From NCBI GenBank assembly GCA_028554795.2, contig CM068830.1, positions 49,982,355-50,046,354 on the forward strand: DNA of 64,000 bases. Direction: 5' to 3'. Positions 51,085 to 63,919 of this stretch are shown piece after piece. Position 1 is the first letter of the stretch; the number at the start of each line of letters is the position of its first letter. The translations under genes and the position numbers were made by a program. The notes beneath the pieces were generated by a model that saw only the letters and a program-made list of their open reading frames with translations, was not told where the DNA came from and did no database searches. The DNA comes from Sinohyriopsis cumingii (taxonomy: Eukaryota; Mollusca; Bivalvia; Unionida; Unionidae).

Positions 51085-51365
51085 TTGTTGAGAGTTCAAA
51101 CAGCAAAATAGCACTATTGCTGACAGAGAGTGCATTCAAATAGCATTATTGATGAGAGTGAGTTCAAACAGCAATAATGTTGAAAGTTCAAACAGGAATA
51201 TTGATGAGTAAGTTCAAACAGCATTATTGTTGAGAGTTCAAATAACAATACTGATGAGAGTTCAAAAAGCAATATTGATGAGAGTTCAAAAAGCAATACT
51301 GGTGAAAAATAGTTCACAAAGCAAGTATTGCTGAAAAAAGTGAGTTCAAATTGTAATACTGCTAA
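51085..51365 (+). repeat. Short-unit minisatellite (GAGTTCAAA..AGCAATATTGATGA)
   Basis: About ten units of roughly 23-30 bp with GAGAGTTCAAACAGCAATAT and TGATGA. Lengths vary. Confidence 0.85.
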
Positions 51366-52024
51366 CAGAGGGACATGGCTGACAGACAGAGAATTAAAAT
51401 AGCAATATTAAAAAGCTGTCTAGATTACTTTTACAATGGAACACTGATTATTTTTTTAATAAGATATATATTTACTTTTATCCAAGGATGTGTACAAGTA
51501 CAGAAAATATCTGATTTGGAGTCAGTTGTTTATCAACAAGCAGCCTTTATGGATGTTGTTGGACAAGTGGACTGAAATTAATATTCTGCCCACTCAGTTC
51601 CTTCAAGGACACCCTTTCTCTCTTGGTTTTGATGGGTAGGCAAAGTCTGAAACAACTATGACTGTACTGTAACAGTTGTTAATCCTCAGAAGGTTTGACT
51701 TTTTCTCCAAATAGTATTGTATGTGCATTGTAATTAATTCTGGTAAAAAGATATTTTTCACTTAATTTTTTTTTTATTTTTAGACTTACCCATCAAATTT
51801 ATCATAAATCGATATCTCTTATAAGTGTTTTAAAATCATTTTTGTGCATCTGAGCAATGTTCATAAACATTTAAAACAAAATGAAAGACATGAAACAAAA
51901 TTTGTTTAGGTCCCACAATAGATTTCTGCAATGATACACGTGATGTTTCACGTATATGGACTTGCTTATATATTTTCAAGTTTATTTATGCATATGATAC
52001 TATTATGATAAATATCAATTAGAT

Positions 52025-52027
<3 letters not shown>

Positions 52028-52081
<54 letters not shown>
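52028..52081. repeat. (TA)n microsatellite
   Basis: Uninterrupted TA dinucleotides of about 53 bp. Confidence 0.95.
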
Positions 52082-52083
<2 letters not shown>

Positions 52084-52768
52084 ATCCTGATACAACATGG
52101 CTTGTGATACCCAGCTCTAGAAACAAAATGTGTAACTATCATAGAATTTTTTTTCATACCAAACAAGTTTCCCTTTCTAACAGAAAATTTCTACATCCCA
52201 AAGTACATCTTAAATCCATGTTTGTTGGCAACTGGTGAAAGACCATTGCAACAAGAATCTGTCCTTGCACTTTAAGTAATGGTGAATATATTCGGGAACA
52301 AAAGGTGACGTCATTATTTTGTTGTATGGAACACTTTCATTTCAAGACAAACCTATGGTGCCAGTTTTATGACAAGTGAAATGCACTGACTCTACAATTA
52401 ATCAGTTCATTAATTCTTGACAATAAGTCAGTTCTGGCATCTGCTGCATTGCAATGTAATTGCAAACACACCCTGGAAAGTAGGTCACACTGACTTGATT
52501 CATCCCAAGATGCACCCACAGTGCAAGTTTAAAGTCAGTAGGTGATGTAATATAGAAGTCACAGCTTGGTCAGAAAGGAGAGAAATGATTTTTAAGCCAT
52601 TTTAAATGTTCTGCGACACTAGTTTAAAAAACCAGTTATCCCATAGCTTCAGTACAAGTTTGTAGAAATAGGTGTACTAATATAGGCATTCTGTCCCAAA
52701 CTGGATGAATGAATAAATGGATGCACATATTCAAGAGTGACACAAACAGAGGGATGGAGAAAATGAAA

Positions 52769-52957
52769 ATGGGCTGTTCCATTTAAACATATGGTACCCA
52801 GGGAAGGCAGATTTTTTAAAATATATGCCAGGATATTTTGATTTCACAGAGTTCATATTAAAATGATAAGGAAATTCTAAATTGCATCTGTGGGTGAGAA
52901 CCCCACTTTAAACGTGCCTTCTCTGGGTCCCATGTATGTTTTAATGGAACAGCTCTA
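52769..52957. mobile_element. Foldback MITE-like element
   Basis: Two ~42-bp inverted arms: left GGCTGTTCCATTTAAACATA followed by a GGTACCCAGGGAAGGCA segment, right its reverse complement with several mismatches. The loop is about 100 bp of AT-rich DNA. No coding capacity. Confidence 0.65.
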
Positions 52958-53159
52958 ATACATACCTACCCCAGAAGAGTAAAAAATAAATTCATGAAAC
53001 AAATTTGATAATCAATGTCTTTATCTTCTATATGAAAATGTACAACTATAAATACAGTATATTGCACTCAATGTCATATATCTTCAACAAAATATTTGTC
53101 ACAAATTATATGACAATATGACAAATGGTAAAGGCAGAAAAATGAATTGAAATATTAGT

Positions 53160-53399
53160 TGTTGATGTTGTTGTGAGGTTTTAACACCATTTTTCAGCAC
53201 ACGATATGCTATGCATGGCAGCCAGTATTAATGGTGGAGGAAGAACCTGGGAAAACCCCAGGAAGAACCACCGACCCACGAGAAGCTACTCGCAAGCTTT
53301 TTCACATATCCACATTGGCTGAATCCTAGACTTGAACCCACGCAGACAGAGGTGAGATGGCAGTGATCAGTAATGGACAGCACTTCAGACCACTCAGTG
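53160..53399 (-). mobile_element. SINE family A, copy 4
   Basis: Minus orientation body and most of the tRNA-like head. More diverged than the 27.6-kb copy and lacks the terminal GGGGCCCC. Confidence 0.82.
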
Positions 53400-54222
53400 A
53401 AATATCAATTGTTCAAAAAAAAAGGATTTCTCAATTACAAATAAGCCATGTCTGCTCTTTCAACTGTATGAAAAGGATAATTTTATTTTTCTACTGAAAT
53501 AATAAGAAAATTGTTCCTCCAATTTTTATTTCTTTGGTCTGTACAGATATATGTTTTAAAGGTTTCAGATTTATCAATGTTGTGATTAGATGCTCTCCCA
53601 ACCACTCTCAATCTTTCTCTCTCACACACAATTAAAACATATAATACATATTAATGGACTTACAGGTTATCTTTTTAACTCACTGTACATGGGAAATTAT
53701 TTTCATTTACACTCAGGATGAGGGTTGGAGAAAAATGTTTCTCATTACTTCAGATTGAATCCAAGCACATCTGATTCATAAAGACTTTCATATTGCTTGA
53801 TGCTATGACCTGCACACGAGCAAATGGATGAATATTGGAAATCTTGTTTTGTTTTGCTAGATTTTTTCTACCAGGCTCCTCTTTTCTCCAAATCGTAAAA
53901 TTATCCTACTTTTTCCAAATGTTCATCTATCCATGTGCCATTTGTACAGTTCTGCTTTAGATCTAACAAGTGGAAGTCGAAAAATCAGACACAAACTCCA
54001 GGCCCTGAAACTGTTAAGGTTTTACTTAATAAAGAATCTGGTCTAAAAGAATCCACTTTTTCTGCAGTACTTTATAATGCAAGTCAAACTTCTACATTAA
54101 TTAGGATCACTGTAAAGCTACCTATTTCCTTTATTCCTTAATACCAATCACTTGGAATATTATGAATATGGCAATGTCAGACCCAGAAACAAGGATACTG
54201 CCTAATGGCACAAAAATGTTTA

Positions 54223-55793
54223 CTGTATTTACCACATATATTGGGACATGTTTAAATTGCCCCATGCCCCCCCCCCGCCCGACTGCACGTTGCAATAGAA
54301 AACAAAATGCTTATTTGATAATAAAATGAAAGAAACCTTGTATTATTATCATTTATTCCTCTTTTTTTAATCATGAGTATTAAAGAATAAAATATATCCA
54401 CAAACTCCGTATATGTAGCGTAGGCATCCATACTGTAGCATGTATCACTCATGTCCAATAACACACAACACATTATTCATTGACATGAACATTGAGAAAC
54501 AGCTCATGTTTGGTTGTACTAAAAGGTTTGAATATGTTATCTGACTGAAAACTGTATCCAACAAAATTGTAGATGTGAAGGAAATAATTAACGAACTGCC
54601 TGAAGATAACTGCCATGCATGCATGACACATTGTTCGGTGCAAAATAACCAAGACTGAATTATATTCAGGTCAACTACATGACAGTATCTTGCAAATAAA
54701 AAAATTTATTTGAAAATTTGAAAATATATTCACTTGAGTGAAAATGACAAAATTTTTGCTAGCTTTGGTTACAAAAAGTATCATTAAAGCAAGTTATTGC
54801 TGTGTATACTATTTACCCGCAGACATCAATGCTTGTTTTTGTTAGTTATAACTACAGACGCCAAGCAAATTGAAGCCCAGCTGGTAAATAAACACAACTG
54901 GAAGTGAGCAGTAAACTCATTGTTTGAACTTACCAACAGGACATCAAATACAAAGGTTATTTTAATAACAAAGCAAGCTGACCTCAGAAGCCAACTTTGG
55001 ATACTTTAAGCCGATTTTTTTAAATAAGATATTTATACAATGGTTATTTTATTACCAAGCATGCCAACCTTGGAAGCAGACTTCGGATTCTTTTAAAAGT
55101 GCTGATCTTTTAGGCATATACAAAGTTGGCCGAGATATGGAAGCTAATTTATTCACAGGAATTGAAACAATGGAACAATTTTTAAAGTGACACAATATAG
55201 TGCTTTGTACATGGACATCGACGACCCAGCATCGCCCAGAAGATTTGGAGAAAATAAAATCTTTTGATGAATTCATGAAGGCCAGAAGAGAAGATGATTT
55301 TGTCAACAATATGATTATTAACATGAATGAAATTCGAGTGTACATTGATTTCATTCCTGGATGGAATGATAAGATGGGAGTTAAAAGTGTGAGAATTAGC
55401 AGGACTGGTGCAGATTTGTAAAAATCTGATTTTAGTCCTCAAAATTTCCTCTTCAGGAGATGTGTTGCCTCTAACAATAACTTTTAATGGCATGAGAAAG
55501 CTAAAAAAATATCAATGTACCAAAAGAATGGATCATATGTGTGCAGTTGAAGGTTGTGTTGACGAGATGATGCTGCAGTGGATTAATGAATTTTATCTCA
55601 ATCACACAATTTTATATACTTTAAAATAAAATTTCAGTTGGAGTACATTTTTTGACATGCAAATTTCAAATGGTTCAAAAGGTGTCCCACAACTTACAAC
55701 TCGAAAAAAATGATGTGCCAAAGAACATACACTGAACAAAAAAATTACTTTAAAAATTAATTTATGGTGTCCCAATATGTAAGGTAAATACTG
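54223..55793 (+). mobile_element. Pogo/Tigger-like DNA transposon with decayed transposase
   Basis: Ends are inverted repeats of about 28 bp: CTGTATTTACCACATATATT then GGGACA at the left, and CAGTATTTACCTTACATATT then GGGACA read from the right. They are flanked by TA on both sides (54221-54222 and 55794-55795), the Tc1/mariner/pogo target. Inside, 55200-55421 encodes PEDLEKIKSFDEFMK, then NMNEIRVYIDFIPG and KSVRISRTGADL. In another frame 55408-55629 encodes SSSGDVLPLTITFNG and DEMMLQWINEFYL. These are the DDE core segments of Tigger/jerky-type transposases. The catalytic first D is replaced by N in NMNE. It is a dead copy. Confidence 0.78.
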
Positions 55794-55839
55794 TAATTTT
55801 GGATTACTGAGTAAAAACAAACAATTGCAAGCAAACATC

Positions 55840-56033
55840 TATAATTGTTCTCAAAGACTTTGCTATCAGAATGTGACAAAGCTGGTAAATTGTAATGTCC
55901 ACTGAGGTATCATATTACATTCAATGTTGTTGGTAATTTGCTATCAGGATTTGTGTGTGTGTGCATGTGTGATTTGAATATTAATGTAGCTTTAAAAAAA
56001 ATTCAGTCATATCACTATGATGTCTGCAGTGTG
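55840..56033. other. No gene recognised
   Basis: AT-rich spacer between the pogo-like element and a SINE. Confidence 0.5.
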
Positions 56034-56281
56034 GCAGTTTATAGTGAAGTCTAGCATTGGGGCATCATGCCACAGACATGTAACATCATGTCCCACCAAG
56101 TGACATTATCCTGACACCAGGCCAACTAGTCCTAACACTAACCTCTTAATGCTGAGTGCCTAACAAGGCAGATGCTAGTACCATTTTTATAAGTCTTTGG
56201 TATGACATGGCCAGTGTTTGAACCCATGACCCCCCGCAACAAAAGCAGACGCTCTAAACACTTATGCATCTGGAACAGTGC
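56034..56281 (-). mobile_element. tRNA-derived SINE (family B), copy 2
   Basis: Diverged relative of 1-245 in the same orientation. The tRNA-like head is at the right end, with B-box remnant near 56210-56230. Confidence 0.7.
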
Positions 56282-57215
56282 TATCAGAATGGTAAAAAGC
56301 TGGTAAATATCATTGTCAACTGCAGTATGCATATTACGGTCAATGCAGTTGGTAACACTATAACCTATACATAATATATCTCTAATATTATACTTTTGCA
56401 TATTTTTTCATCCTAAAAAATATGAATAGTTTTGAATAACATTATACATTCAACATAATTACTAAAATGTACAATATACTTTCCATAATAATCTAAATTT
56501 GTAACGAATATTTACCACAATGCTTGCCTTTTTAATAGTTGCCTTTATACTCATTATCTACAACATGTATTTTAAACATCCAATATTAATCCAGAGGAGA
56601 AAAAAAATAATACATCTTTCTTAAGAAGGAAATTCAAACTTTCTGACTCAAGAATTCATGGCCAATAATTTCACACATAAAATTCATTCCTACCCAGGCT
56701 ACAAAAATTAAATGGACTAATAAAATATTTCAATTGTATTTATATGCCAGAAATGGGATATTTTCTTTCTTCTTTCTTCTACCAGAAGCATAATGAATTA
56801 TGAATATTGCTCACACACCAGATGATGGATAGCACCACATTGCTCATTATCTTGGCACTGGTAAAGAGGAAATAGTAATACAATTTTGATCATAAACATA
56901 TCTGTATCCTCTCTTATCCAAATTTTTACACCACAAATGATGCTCTAAATTTATTTTTAAGAAAAATTTACACACTAATAACCTTAATAAAAACTCCATA
57001 TTTAAACATTTTTAAATTCCAAAACAATAAAGAGGCTAAATTATGCCAACAAGATTTCAAACAATTTTCTACTGTATGTCTTCCACTAAAGATTTACTGT
57101 AAGATGTGATTCTCCCCAAAAACTGATATACATTTAAAAAATAGAATCAGAATATACATGATAAAATAGATAAAAATAAACTGATTGAATTTTTCTGGCT
57201 ACTACGAAACAGTCA

Positions 57216-57482
57216 TCACAAAAGCTGTAGTCCTTTATCTTTATCAAACTTGTAGTGAGCTCGGCGCCATGTAAGTCCATCACCCTCTGGCAAATGTGAT
57301 GATGGTAAGAGAACATGCCTAATAAAAGACCTGAAATACGAAAATAACAAGGAGTGACAATTAAACAAGTATTGTAAAACTGTAATCACAGCAGCACTAA
57401 TGTGTTTTTGACAAGGATTGTAAAGCGCATGGTAATCATCTTCAAGTTCCAAAAACAACACCTGAAATGCAAAAGAGCACAT
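57216..57482 (-). CDS. Possible 3'-terminal exons of a host gene
   Basis: On the minus strand a frame open from 57482 to a TGA at 57216 is preceded by splice-acceptor-like TTTGCATTTCAG (about 57467-57478). A second acceptor-like TTTCGTATTTCAG occurs near 57331. The end SSHLPEGDGLTWRRAHYKFD looks like genuine conserved coding sequence, and so does VLFLELEDDYHALYNPCQKH. I do not recognise the protein. Upstream exons would lie beyond the 57.5-60.9-kb repeats. It may instead be a chance frame. Confidence 0.3.
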   Translation of the reverse strand: MCSFAFQVLFLELEDDYHALYNPCQKHISAAVITVLQYLFNCHSLLFSYFRSFIRHVLLPSSHLPEGDGLTWRRAHYKFDKDKGLQLL

Positions 57483-58263
57483 TAAATGTACATCTTGTGA
57501 TCAAAACAGCACATGAGATGCTTATATCTTAATCAAAAGAGTGCTTAAGATTCACATCTCTTGACCAAATGAGCACCAGAAATGTATATTTGGTGATCAA
57601 AAGACCACCTGAAATGCATAGCTCTGGATCAAAAAAGCATCTGATATGCATTTCTCTTGATCAACAGTGTACAATAGATGTACATCTCTTAAATCAAAAG
57701 AGCATCTGAAATGCATATCTCTTGATCAAAAGAGCATTTGAAATGCATATCTCTTAATCAAAAGAGCACTTGAAATGCATATCTCTTAATCAAAAGGGAT
57801 TTTGAAATGCATATCTCTTGATCAAAAGAGCACTTGAAATGCATATCTCTTGATCAAAAGAGCATCTGAAATGCATATCTCTTGATCAAAAGAGCACTTG
57901 AAATGCATATCTATTGATCAAAAGAGCATTTGAAATGCATATCTATTAATCAAAAGAGTACCTGAACCGCATATCTTTTAATCAAACAAGTACATGAAAT
58001 GCATATTTCTTGATCAAATGAGCCCTTGAAATTCACATCTCTTGATTAAAATCAATATCTCTTAAACAAAAGAACACTTGAAATGCATATCTCTTAATTA
58101 GAAGAGCACCTGAAATGCATATCTCTTGATCAAGAGTATTTGAAATGCATATCACATTATCAAAAGAGTATTTGAAATGCATATCACATGATCAAAAGAG
58201 CACCTGAAATACACTTTTCTTGATCAAAAGATCACTGACATACATATCTCTTGGTCTAAATGA
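57483..58263 (+). repeat. Minisatellite, 32-bp unit, about 24 copies
   Basis: Unit TGAAATGCATATCTCTTGAT, CAAAAGAGCACT. It resumes for about one diverged unit at 59801-59840, after the inserted transposon. Confidence 0.92.
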
Positions 58264-58271
58264 CTTTAAAT

Positions 58272-59800
58272 CAGAGGTCTCGCTAGGATTTTAAAACTAG
58301 GAGTCCAGGACTCCCATTTTGGTAAAGATAGGGAGTCCCACCATCAAAAGTTGCAGTCCCTTCTTTCCTACAGAATCAACACAGACGTGAGTGCATCTAT
58401 TTTTAGATGGAGAGGTTTTCGTAATGTAATCACTCACTATAATATAACTTCATTACAACAGTCCATTGACAGGATCACAAATTTATGGTTTATTTATTTG
58501 TATACATATTTGTAGTAATTTTAGGCAAATAAATAGTATCTGATTTGCTGTTTTTTCCCATATTTTCACAAATACGTGTCAAGTCAGAAAACAGATTAGA
58601 CCTTAAAGCACATCTCGCGAATTCCACAATATAGCATTGTCCCATATGTTTCTGACCTACATAATTTGCATTTTAATGTTAAATCTTGAATAAAATAATA
58701 CCTAGGCTTTGGTTTCAATGATTTGTATATTTTTTCTGAATATATTTGCCCGATGATTTAAGAAAAGAGACAATCTAATAAACTGGTACATCCCAGACTG
58801 AGCAAAGTCCGCCATTATTTCCCGTTAGGCCTACTGGTTCACTTACAGTTTCAAACTAATTTTATAACAAAAAAGTGTATAAAAGGCAGTTAATATATAT
58901 CCAGATCACCGATTCTGATCTTAAGACACAAGTCTGTATGCTTTATCATCAAAGGATAGCATGCAGGAAATTGATAGCTGCTACCTTACTCGGAAAAGGG
59001 TTAATGGTCAATCAGCTATGAAAACATAATGCTTGTCAATGGGCAAGAGTCTGTCTGTCAACGTAACGGATATAAAAACTAGGCCTAGCTACTGATGCCT
59101 TGATGAATACATTTCGCTACAACACTAGAACTAACCAGGCTAAGGCGAGGGGCATTTTAAAAAAATATGGTATGGTCGGTCAATGTACCTCTTAAATAAT
59201 CACAGGGCGAAGTCATTTTCGCTTTCCTAACTGAAGAAGGCAAAGTTTACAATTTTAGGTGACTTGTCACCCACTTACAACTGGCATTTTGTCTAAGTCT
59301 CAACATGTCTTGATTCTGAGGTCACGTGCACTGCTTATTCCGCTACATTCAGAAATGAACACAATAATGAAAGCTAAAGTTGTTTATTTGAAGTACTTTT
59401 ATAAATGACCACATATGTACCTCTCTGGGTCTTTCTACCTCTGAATTCAATCACTGTAAATATCAGTACAATTTCCCACCCAGCTGCCAGTCAAAGCCTT
59501 TGAACTTGCCGCCCAGCTATTGCATCATGTTCTTTTTGATGTACTCTTACAAAATGGTAACATGTATGTACATCAAGGGGTCTTTCAGTCACTGAATTCT
59601 GTCATTGTAAATATCAGCACAGCTAACTGATCAACACATTTTCCCACAAAGCAGGTGGCAGAAGCAGGACTGGCAAGTCTTTGAATTTTGCGGCACACCT
59701 ATTACATGCGTACGAAGGACTCCCGCCTCAGTGATTTTCTGCATCCCAGATCAAAAATTGGTGTCCAAAAACGTGTAATTAAGCGTTTCTGAGATCTCTG
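58272..59800. mobile_element. hAT-like non-autonomous DNA transposon, 1.5 kb
   Basis: Short terminal inverted repeats CAGAGGTCTC (58272-58281) and CAGAGATCTC (read from 59800) are flanked by the direct repeat TTTAAAT (58265-58271 and 59801-59807). With one mismatch the repeat can be read as 8 bp, the hAT length. The surrounding minisatellite continues across the insertion. No transposase frame is visible. Confidence 0.55.
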
Positions 59801-60258
59801 TTTAAATGCATGTCTTGGGGTAAAGTGCACTTAAATTTTACATTGATTATGTCCAATAATAACGATAATAATAATTACTGAAAAATATAGGCGACACATA
59901 AGAAATTTCCTTCAATTTTATATATCACTACTGCTTTTATCCTTTTTTCTTCCTAACTTTCTTATTTTTTTTCTTCTTCTTCTTGTGCCATTCATGTACA
60001 CCATGTGTTTACCAGTTCATTTGATGAACCATGAACAACAAACTACTCCCATGACATTGTGTCAATACTCCCAAGATGATGTGTCAATAATGGAATTTTA
60101 AACACATTAAATTGCTGTCATTCAGAAAACTAATACACTATGTAATCCTGTGATCAATGAGCATTTAAAAAAATATTTGCAAATTAAAATGATGAATTCT
60201 TAAATATTCAAAAGTTTAATTCAGATAAATGTAGTAGATTTAATGGGATCTTAAAAAA

Positions 60259-60864
60259 TTGATTATGTTAAAATTTATTCTTATGCATGCTAAAATTTCA
60301 AACATGAAAACAATTGCTATTTTGAAGACTTTTTTCCTTTCTATTTACACTGTCCTTGACCTCCAGCTGTTGAGGATATTGGCAGAGATAGTGATGAATG
60401 TTAATTACTGCTTTCTGTCAGTGATATTAATTACTATCTTCTTTTTGTCTGAGTTACTGATGATATTAATTACTTTCTGTGGGATCAGTGATGATATTAA
60501 TTTCAACTTTCTTTCTGTGGGAGTCAGTGATGATATTAATTTCAACTTTCTTTCTGTGGGAGTCAGTGATGATAATAGTTACTACATTCTGTGGTTATCA
60601 GCAATGATATTAATTACTTTCTGTGGGATCAGTGATGATATTAATTTCAACTTTCTTTCTGTGGGAGTCAGTGATGATAATAGTTACTACTTTCTGTGGT
60701 TATCAGCAATGATATTAATTACTTTCTGTGGGATCAGTGATGATATTAATTTCAACTTTCTTTCTGTGGGAGTCAGTGATGATAATAGTTACTACTTTCT
60801 GTGGTTATCAGCAATGATATTAATTACTACATTCTTCTTTATGGGAGTGAGTGAATGCCATTAA
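60259..60864 (+). repeat. Minisatellite with ~105-bp higher-order unit; open frame is incidental
   Basis: Repeats of GTGATGATATTAATTACTTT and CTGTGGGAGTCA variants, with a ~105-bp higher-order period, about three copies. An uninterrupted 201-codon frame results because the unit is close to a multiple of three and lacks stops. The peptide (ISDDINFNFLSVGVSDDN repeats) has no protein-like features. The array continues at 63920-64000 after the inserted transposon. Confidence 0.8.
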
Positions 60865-60869
60865 TTACT
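60865..60869. repeat. Target-site duplication TTACT, left
   Basis: Identical to 63920-63924. Removing the element restores the minisatellite motif ATTAATTACTTTCTG. Confidence 0.75.
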
Positions 60870-63399
60870 CAGGTATCGTCCTGGACTTCGCCAATGTCGC
60901 AAATTGCGATTTTTTTTCCTTATTGGTGACAAAACATTCCATTTGGCAATTTTTGGGCAACAGCCTTTTTGGTTTTTTAACTTGTACATTCAATCATGGA
61001 TTTGGAGTGGAGAAATTCAAAGGGACAATGAAAAAAAAAGCCACAAATATGGCAACACAATGCACTGGAATATGTTACATAAACAAATCCTATGTTCGTA
61101 TTGACAAACCCATCTTTACAGTGCATTGTTACATCATAATCGGCTTATACTGACATCTGGCTTGAGTACTGTATGCTGTGACACACTCAATCATGCTATC
61201 AGACTATACCTACAATCGACCGACCTCTAAAGATGTGAACATAAACAGCTACAATTAACTGAATGGCTAATCCTTCTGTTTTTTATATAAATATACCAAT
61301 AAAATAGTTTTGCTGAAACTTCAGAGAAAACTGATTACCTCTGAAGTACCGATTGCTGTGTACAAATACAAAGCAAATGGAAAAAATCTCAATCACAACT
61401 GTATACTGTCAACAGTGCAACATTAACATGGGTAAACGTAAGTTAGACGTTGCATGTTCATCATCTCATCCTAAGAGTAAGTTTTAAAAAAATTAACAGC
61501 ATTTGGATTTTGTGCAAATTCATCAGACAACACAATCACTGAACCTGATATTAAACCTTGCAGTCCAACATCATCTACATGTAGTGATGGTAGTAATGAT
61601 TCAAGTGCAACACCACATCATGATGAATGGGTCAAAAGTTCCTGAAAATTTCTAGACAGCTGGAAACTTGGGTGTCCATGGCTGAGAAATGATACAAAGT
61701 TAAAGCAGATGTTCTGTGATATAAGTATCAAGGCACAAGTCATCAAGTCATTTACAAGTGGCTGTCATATTTTGAAGAAGGAGTGTGTCACCAAACAGGA
61801 ATCCAGGCGGGGTAAGTAACATATGCTAATTCTGCTCTTTGATCTTTCCTTGTGCCGTCAATCCCGTGTTACGACTACAGAGACTTAAACTACACAACAA
61901 GAAATTGCAAAACAAACAAGTTTTGCATAATTAAAAGTAATTTATTTCTCAAAATACAACAGCGACAGAATTAAATTAACTTAAAGCATGGTGAATGAAT
62001 TCCTAGTTCCTAAAAGTCCTATCAATTCCAATAGTTGCAAGAAATCCGAATATGTTCCAACGAACGAAAAATACATCTTCTGTGTTGAAGTTTCAAATGT
62101 ACATAAAGAAATAATTAATTTCCAAAGAATTCAAATAGTCGTTGAATAGATTTAGTTAATATCATACCGTACAGTACAGTTATTCTAGCGTGTCATGCAA
62201 AAGCCAAGTTGAGAGACTGAATCCAAAAACAGGAAGATTGGGACCTACCAGTGGGAAGTTTTTTCTGCGGCATATTTAAGCATCATTTTCACTAAATATT
62301 CTCCGCTTTTTCCAATACAAGTGAAATTTTCAAAAAGGACATGCTATTTCTCCCTGTGGAGTGCCTTATTTGCCCCCCCACAACGTATTCCAATTTCATA
62401 TTCTATACAATAGCTGAAGGTTAGACTTAAGCCTGTTCGACATACTTCAAAGAAACCGCCTGTTCTACAGTGAATGAAAGCATTTGCAACTGACTGACAA
62501 ATAAGCCATGCCCATTTTGTTATATCTAAAAATCCCTAAAATGTGTGTGAATTTATTCTTATATATACGGTGCATTAATGCCGCTTATATATATATACGG
62601 TAAATTAATGCCAGGTGTTGACTTATATAAGTTTCATTGGTGGAAATGGAGATCATATTTGCTTGTCGAGAAAAATTCTATAGCAAGCAGTGATCATTCT
62701 TGGGATTTAGGAAGCAATTCACTACAAGCAAAGCATGTAAAGCGTGGCAAAAATAAAATTTCAGAAACTCCTGGTTGACAGAGATGTACTTTGTGATGCT
62801 AGCCATGGGGGGGGGGGAATTTAATTACTGAATGCATGAAATCGACGGTCGAATTATATGTCACTTATCTTACATTGCAAAGTACGATCATAGGTTTTTT
62901 ATAATTAACATGTCATTAACTAAAGTTCCTTACAAAACTATTATTTGGAAAATAATACACACAATATAGATTTGCTTAATATCCGATGATTCTATTTTAA
63001 AAAATAAGTGAGATACTGTAGATATCAGGAATGTAGATATTTTACATTTGATAATGCATTTTTTTCAGGTGACAACAGTCATACATATGCACTAATGGTG
63101 ATGCAGGATGCAAAGACCACGGAAGTAGTGAAGATCGCTGCTATTAGTAAAAGTAAAAATGCCATTATCAGTGCCATGAGGAACACTTTCGTTGTGGCTT
63201 ACTACCACCACAATTATTCCAAAGCTGCACCAGTTGTGTATCACACACGTATTGAGAATATTATATTATTGCTTGTTAACTGTAATATTCTATGGATTTA
63301 AACAACAGTAACGTGGGGAAAAACATGTGTACAACCTTAAAATATTTATTGTAATGTTACATCTGTACAGTGATTGCAGAATTAATGCCAACTTCTTGC

Positions 63400-63479
<80 letters not shown>

Positions 63480-63919
63480 ATCAGAACATGTATAATTATA
63501 AATGAAATATTTATGGCATTAAAAATTAATGATTATCTCTATTTCAGGGCACAACCGAGCTCTCAGACCTTAGAGCAGATATGCACACATTGTATGCATT
63601 CAACAAGTGGGCAGCCCTAAAATCGTGACAAATCATCATGTGATATTCTACAACATTTTAATAGTGCAAAACAGTCATGTAATGATTTATTTTGTAATAT
63701 TATAGCTGTATTGCTTGTTGTTAATAAAGTAATAACTATCCCCTCTTTTGCAATTTTCATTGCCTATTATACTAATAGACTTTTCATCGCCTATTACATT
63801 AATAGACTTGGAAAAATATTCACTACTTGTTCTGGTGACATTTTTTTAAAATTGGCGACAAAAAATTGAGGTTGGCGATTTCTTTTGCGACTACTTTTTA
63901 AAAGCCAGGATCATCCCTG
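60870..63919 (+). mobile_element. hAT-related DNA transposon with TTF-type zinc finger, 3.05 kb
   Basis: Terminal inverted repeats CAGGTATCGTCCTGG (left) and CAGGGATGATCCTGG (from the right) match at 13 of 15 positions and are flanked by a 5-bp duplication TTACT. Inside on the plus strand, 61645-61730 encodes FLDSWKLGCPWLRNDTKL, then MFCDI, and a following SFTSGCHILKKE, like the TTF-type zinc finger of hAT-related proteins. 63069-63250 encodes KNAIISAMRNTFVVAYYHHN, like the segment after that finger. Stops and gaps separate them and no DDE core is visible, so the copy is defective or its coding is split into exons. Superfamily assignment is tentative. Confidence 0.65.
63409..63477. repeat. 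(TA)n microsatellite within the transposon
   Basis: About 69 bp of TA dinucleotides. Confidence 0.95.

Noticed and set aside
57483-58263. CRISPR-like array
   Set aside because: Units are contiguous 32-bp tandem repeats without unique spacers, in animal DNA.
60259-60864. 201-aa repetitive protein gene
   Set aside because: The frame is a by-product of a stop-free tandem repeat; no promoter or protein-like composition.
63327-63620. 97-aa frame over the TA repeat
   Set aside because: It is created by the (TA)n microsatellite (YIYI repeats); the same applies to 51966-52238.
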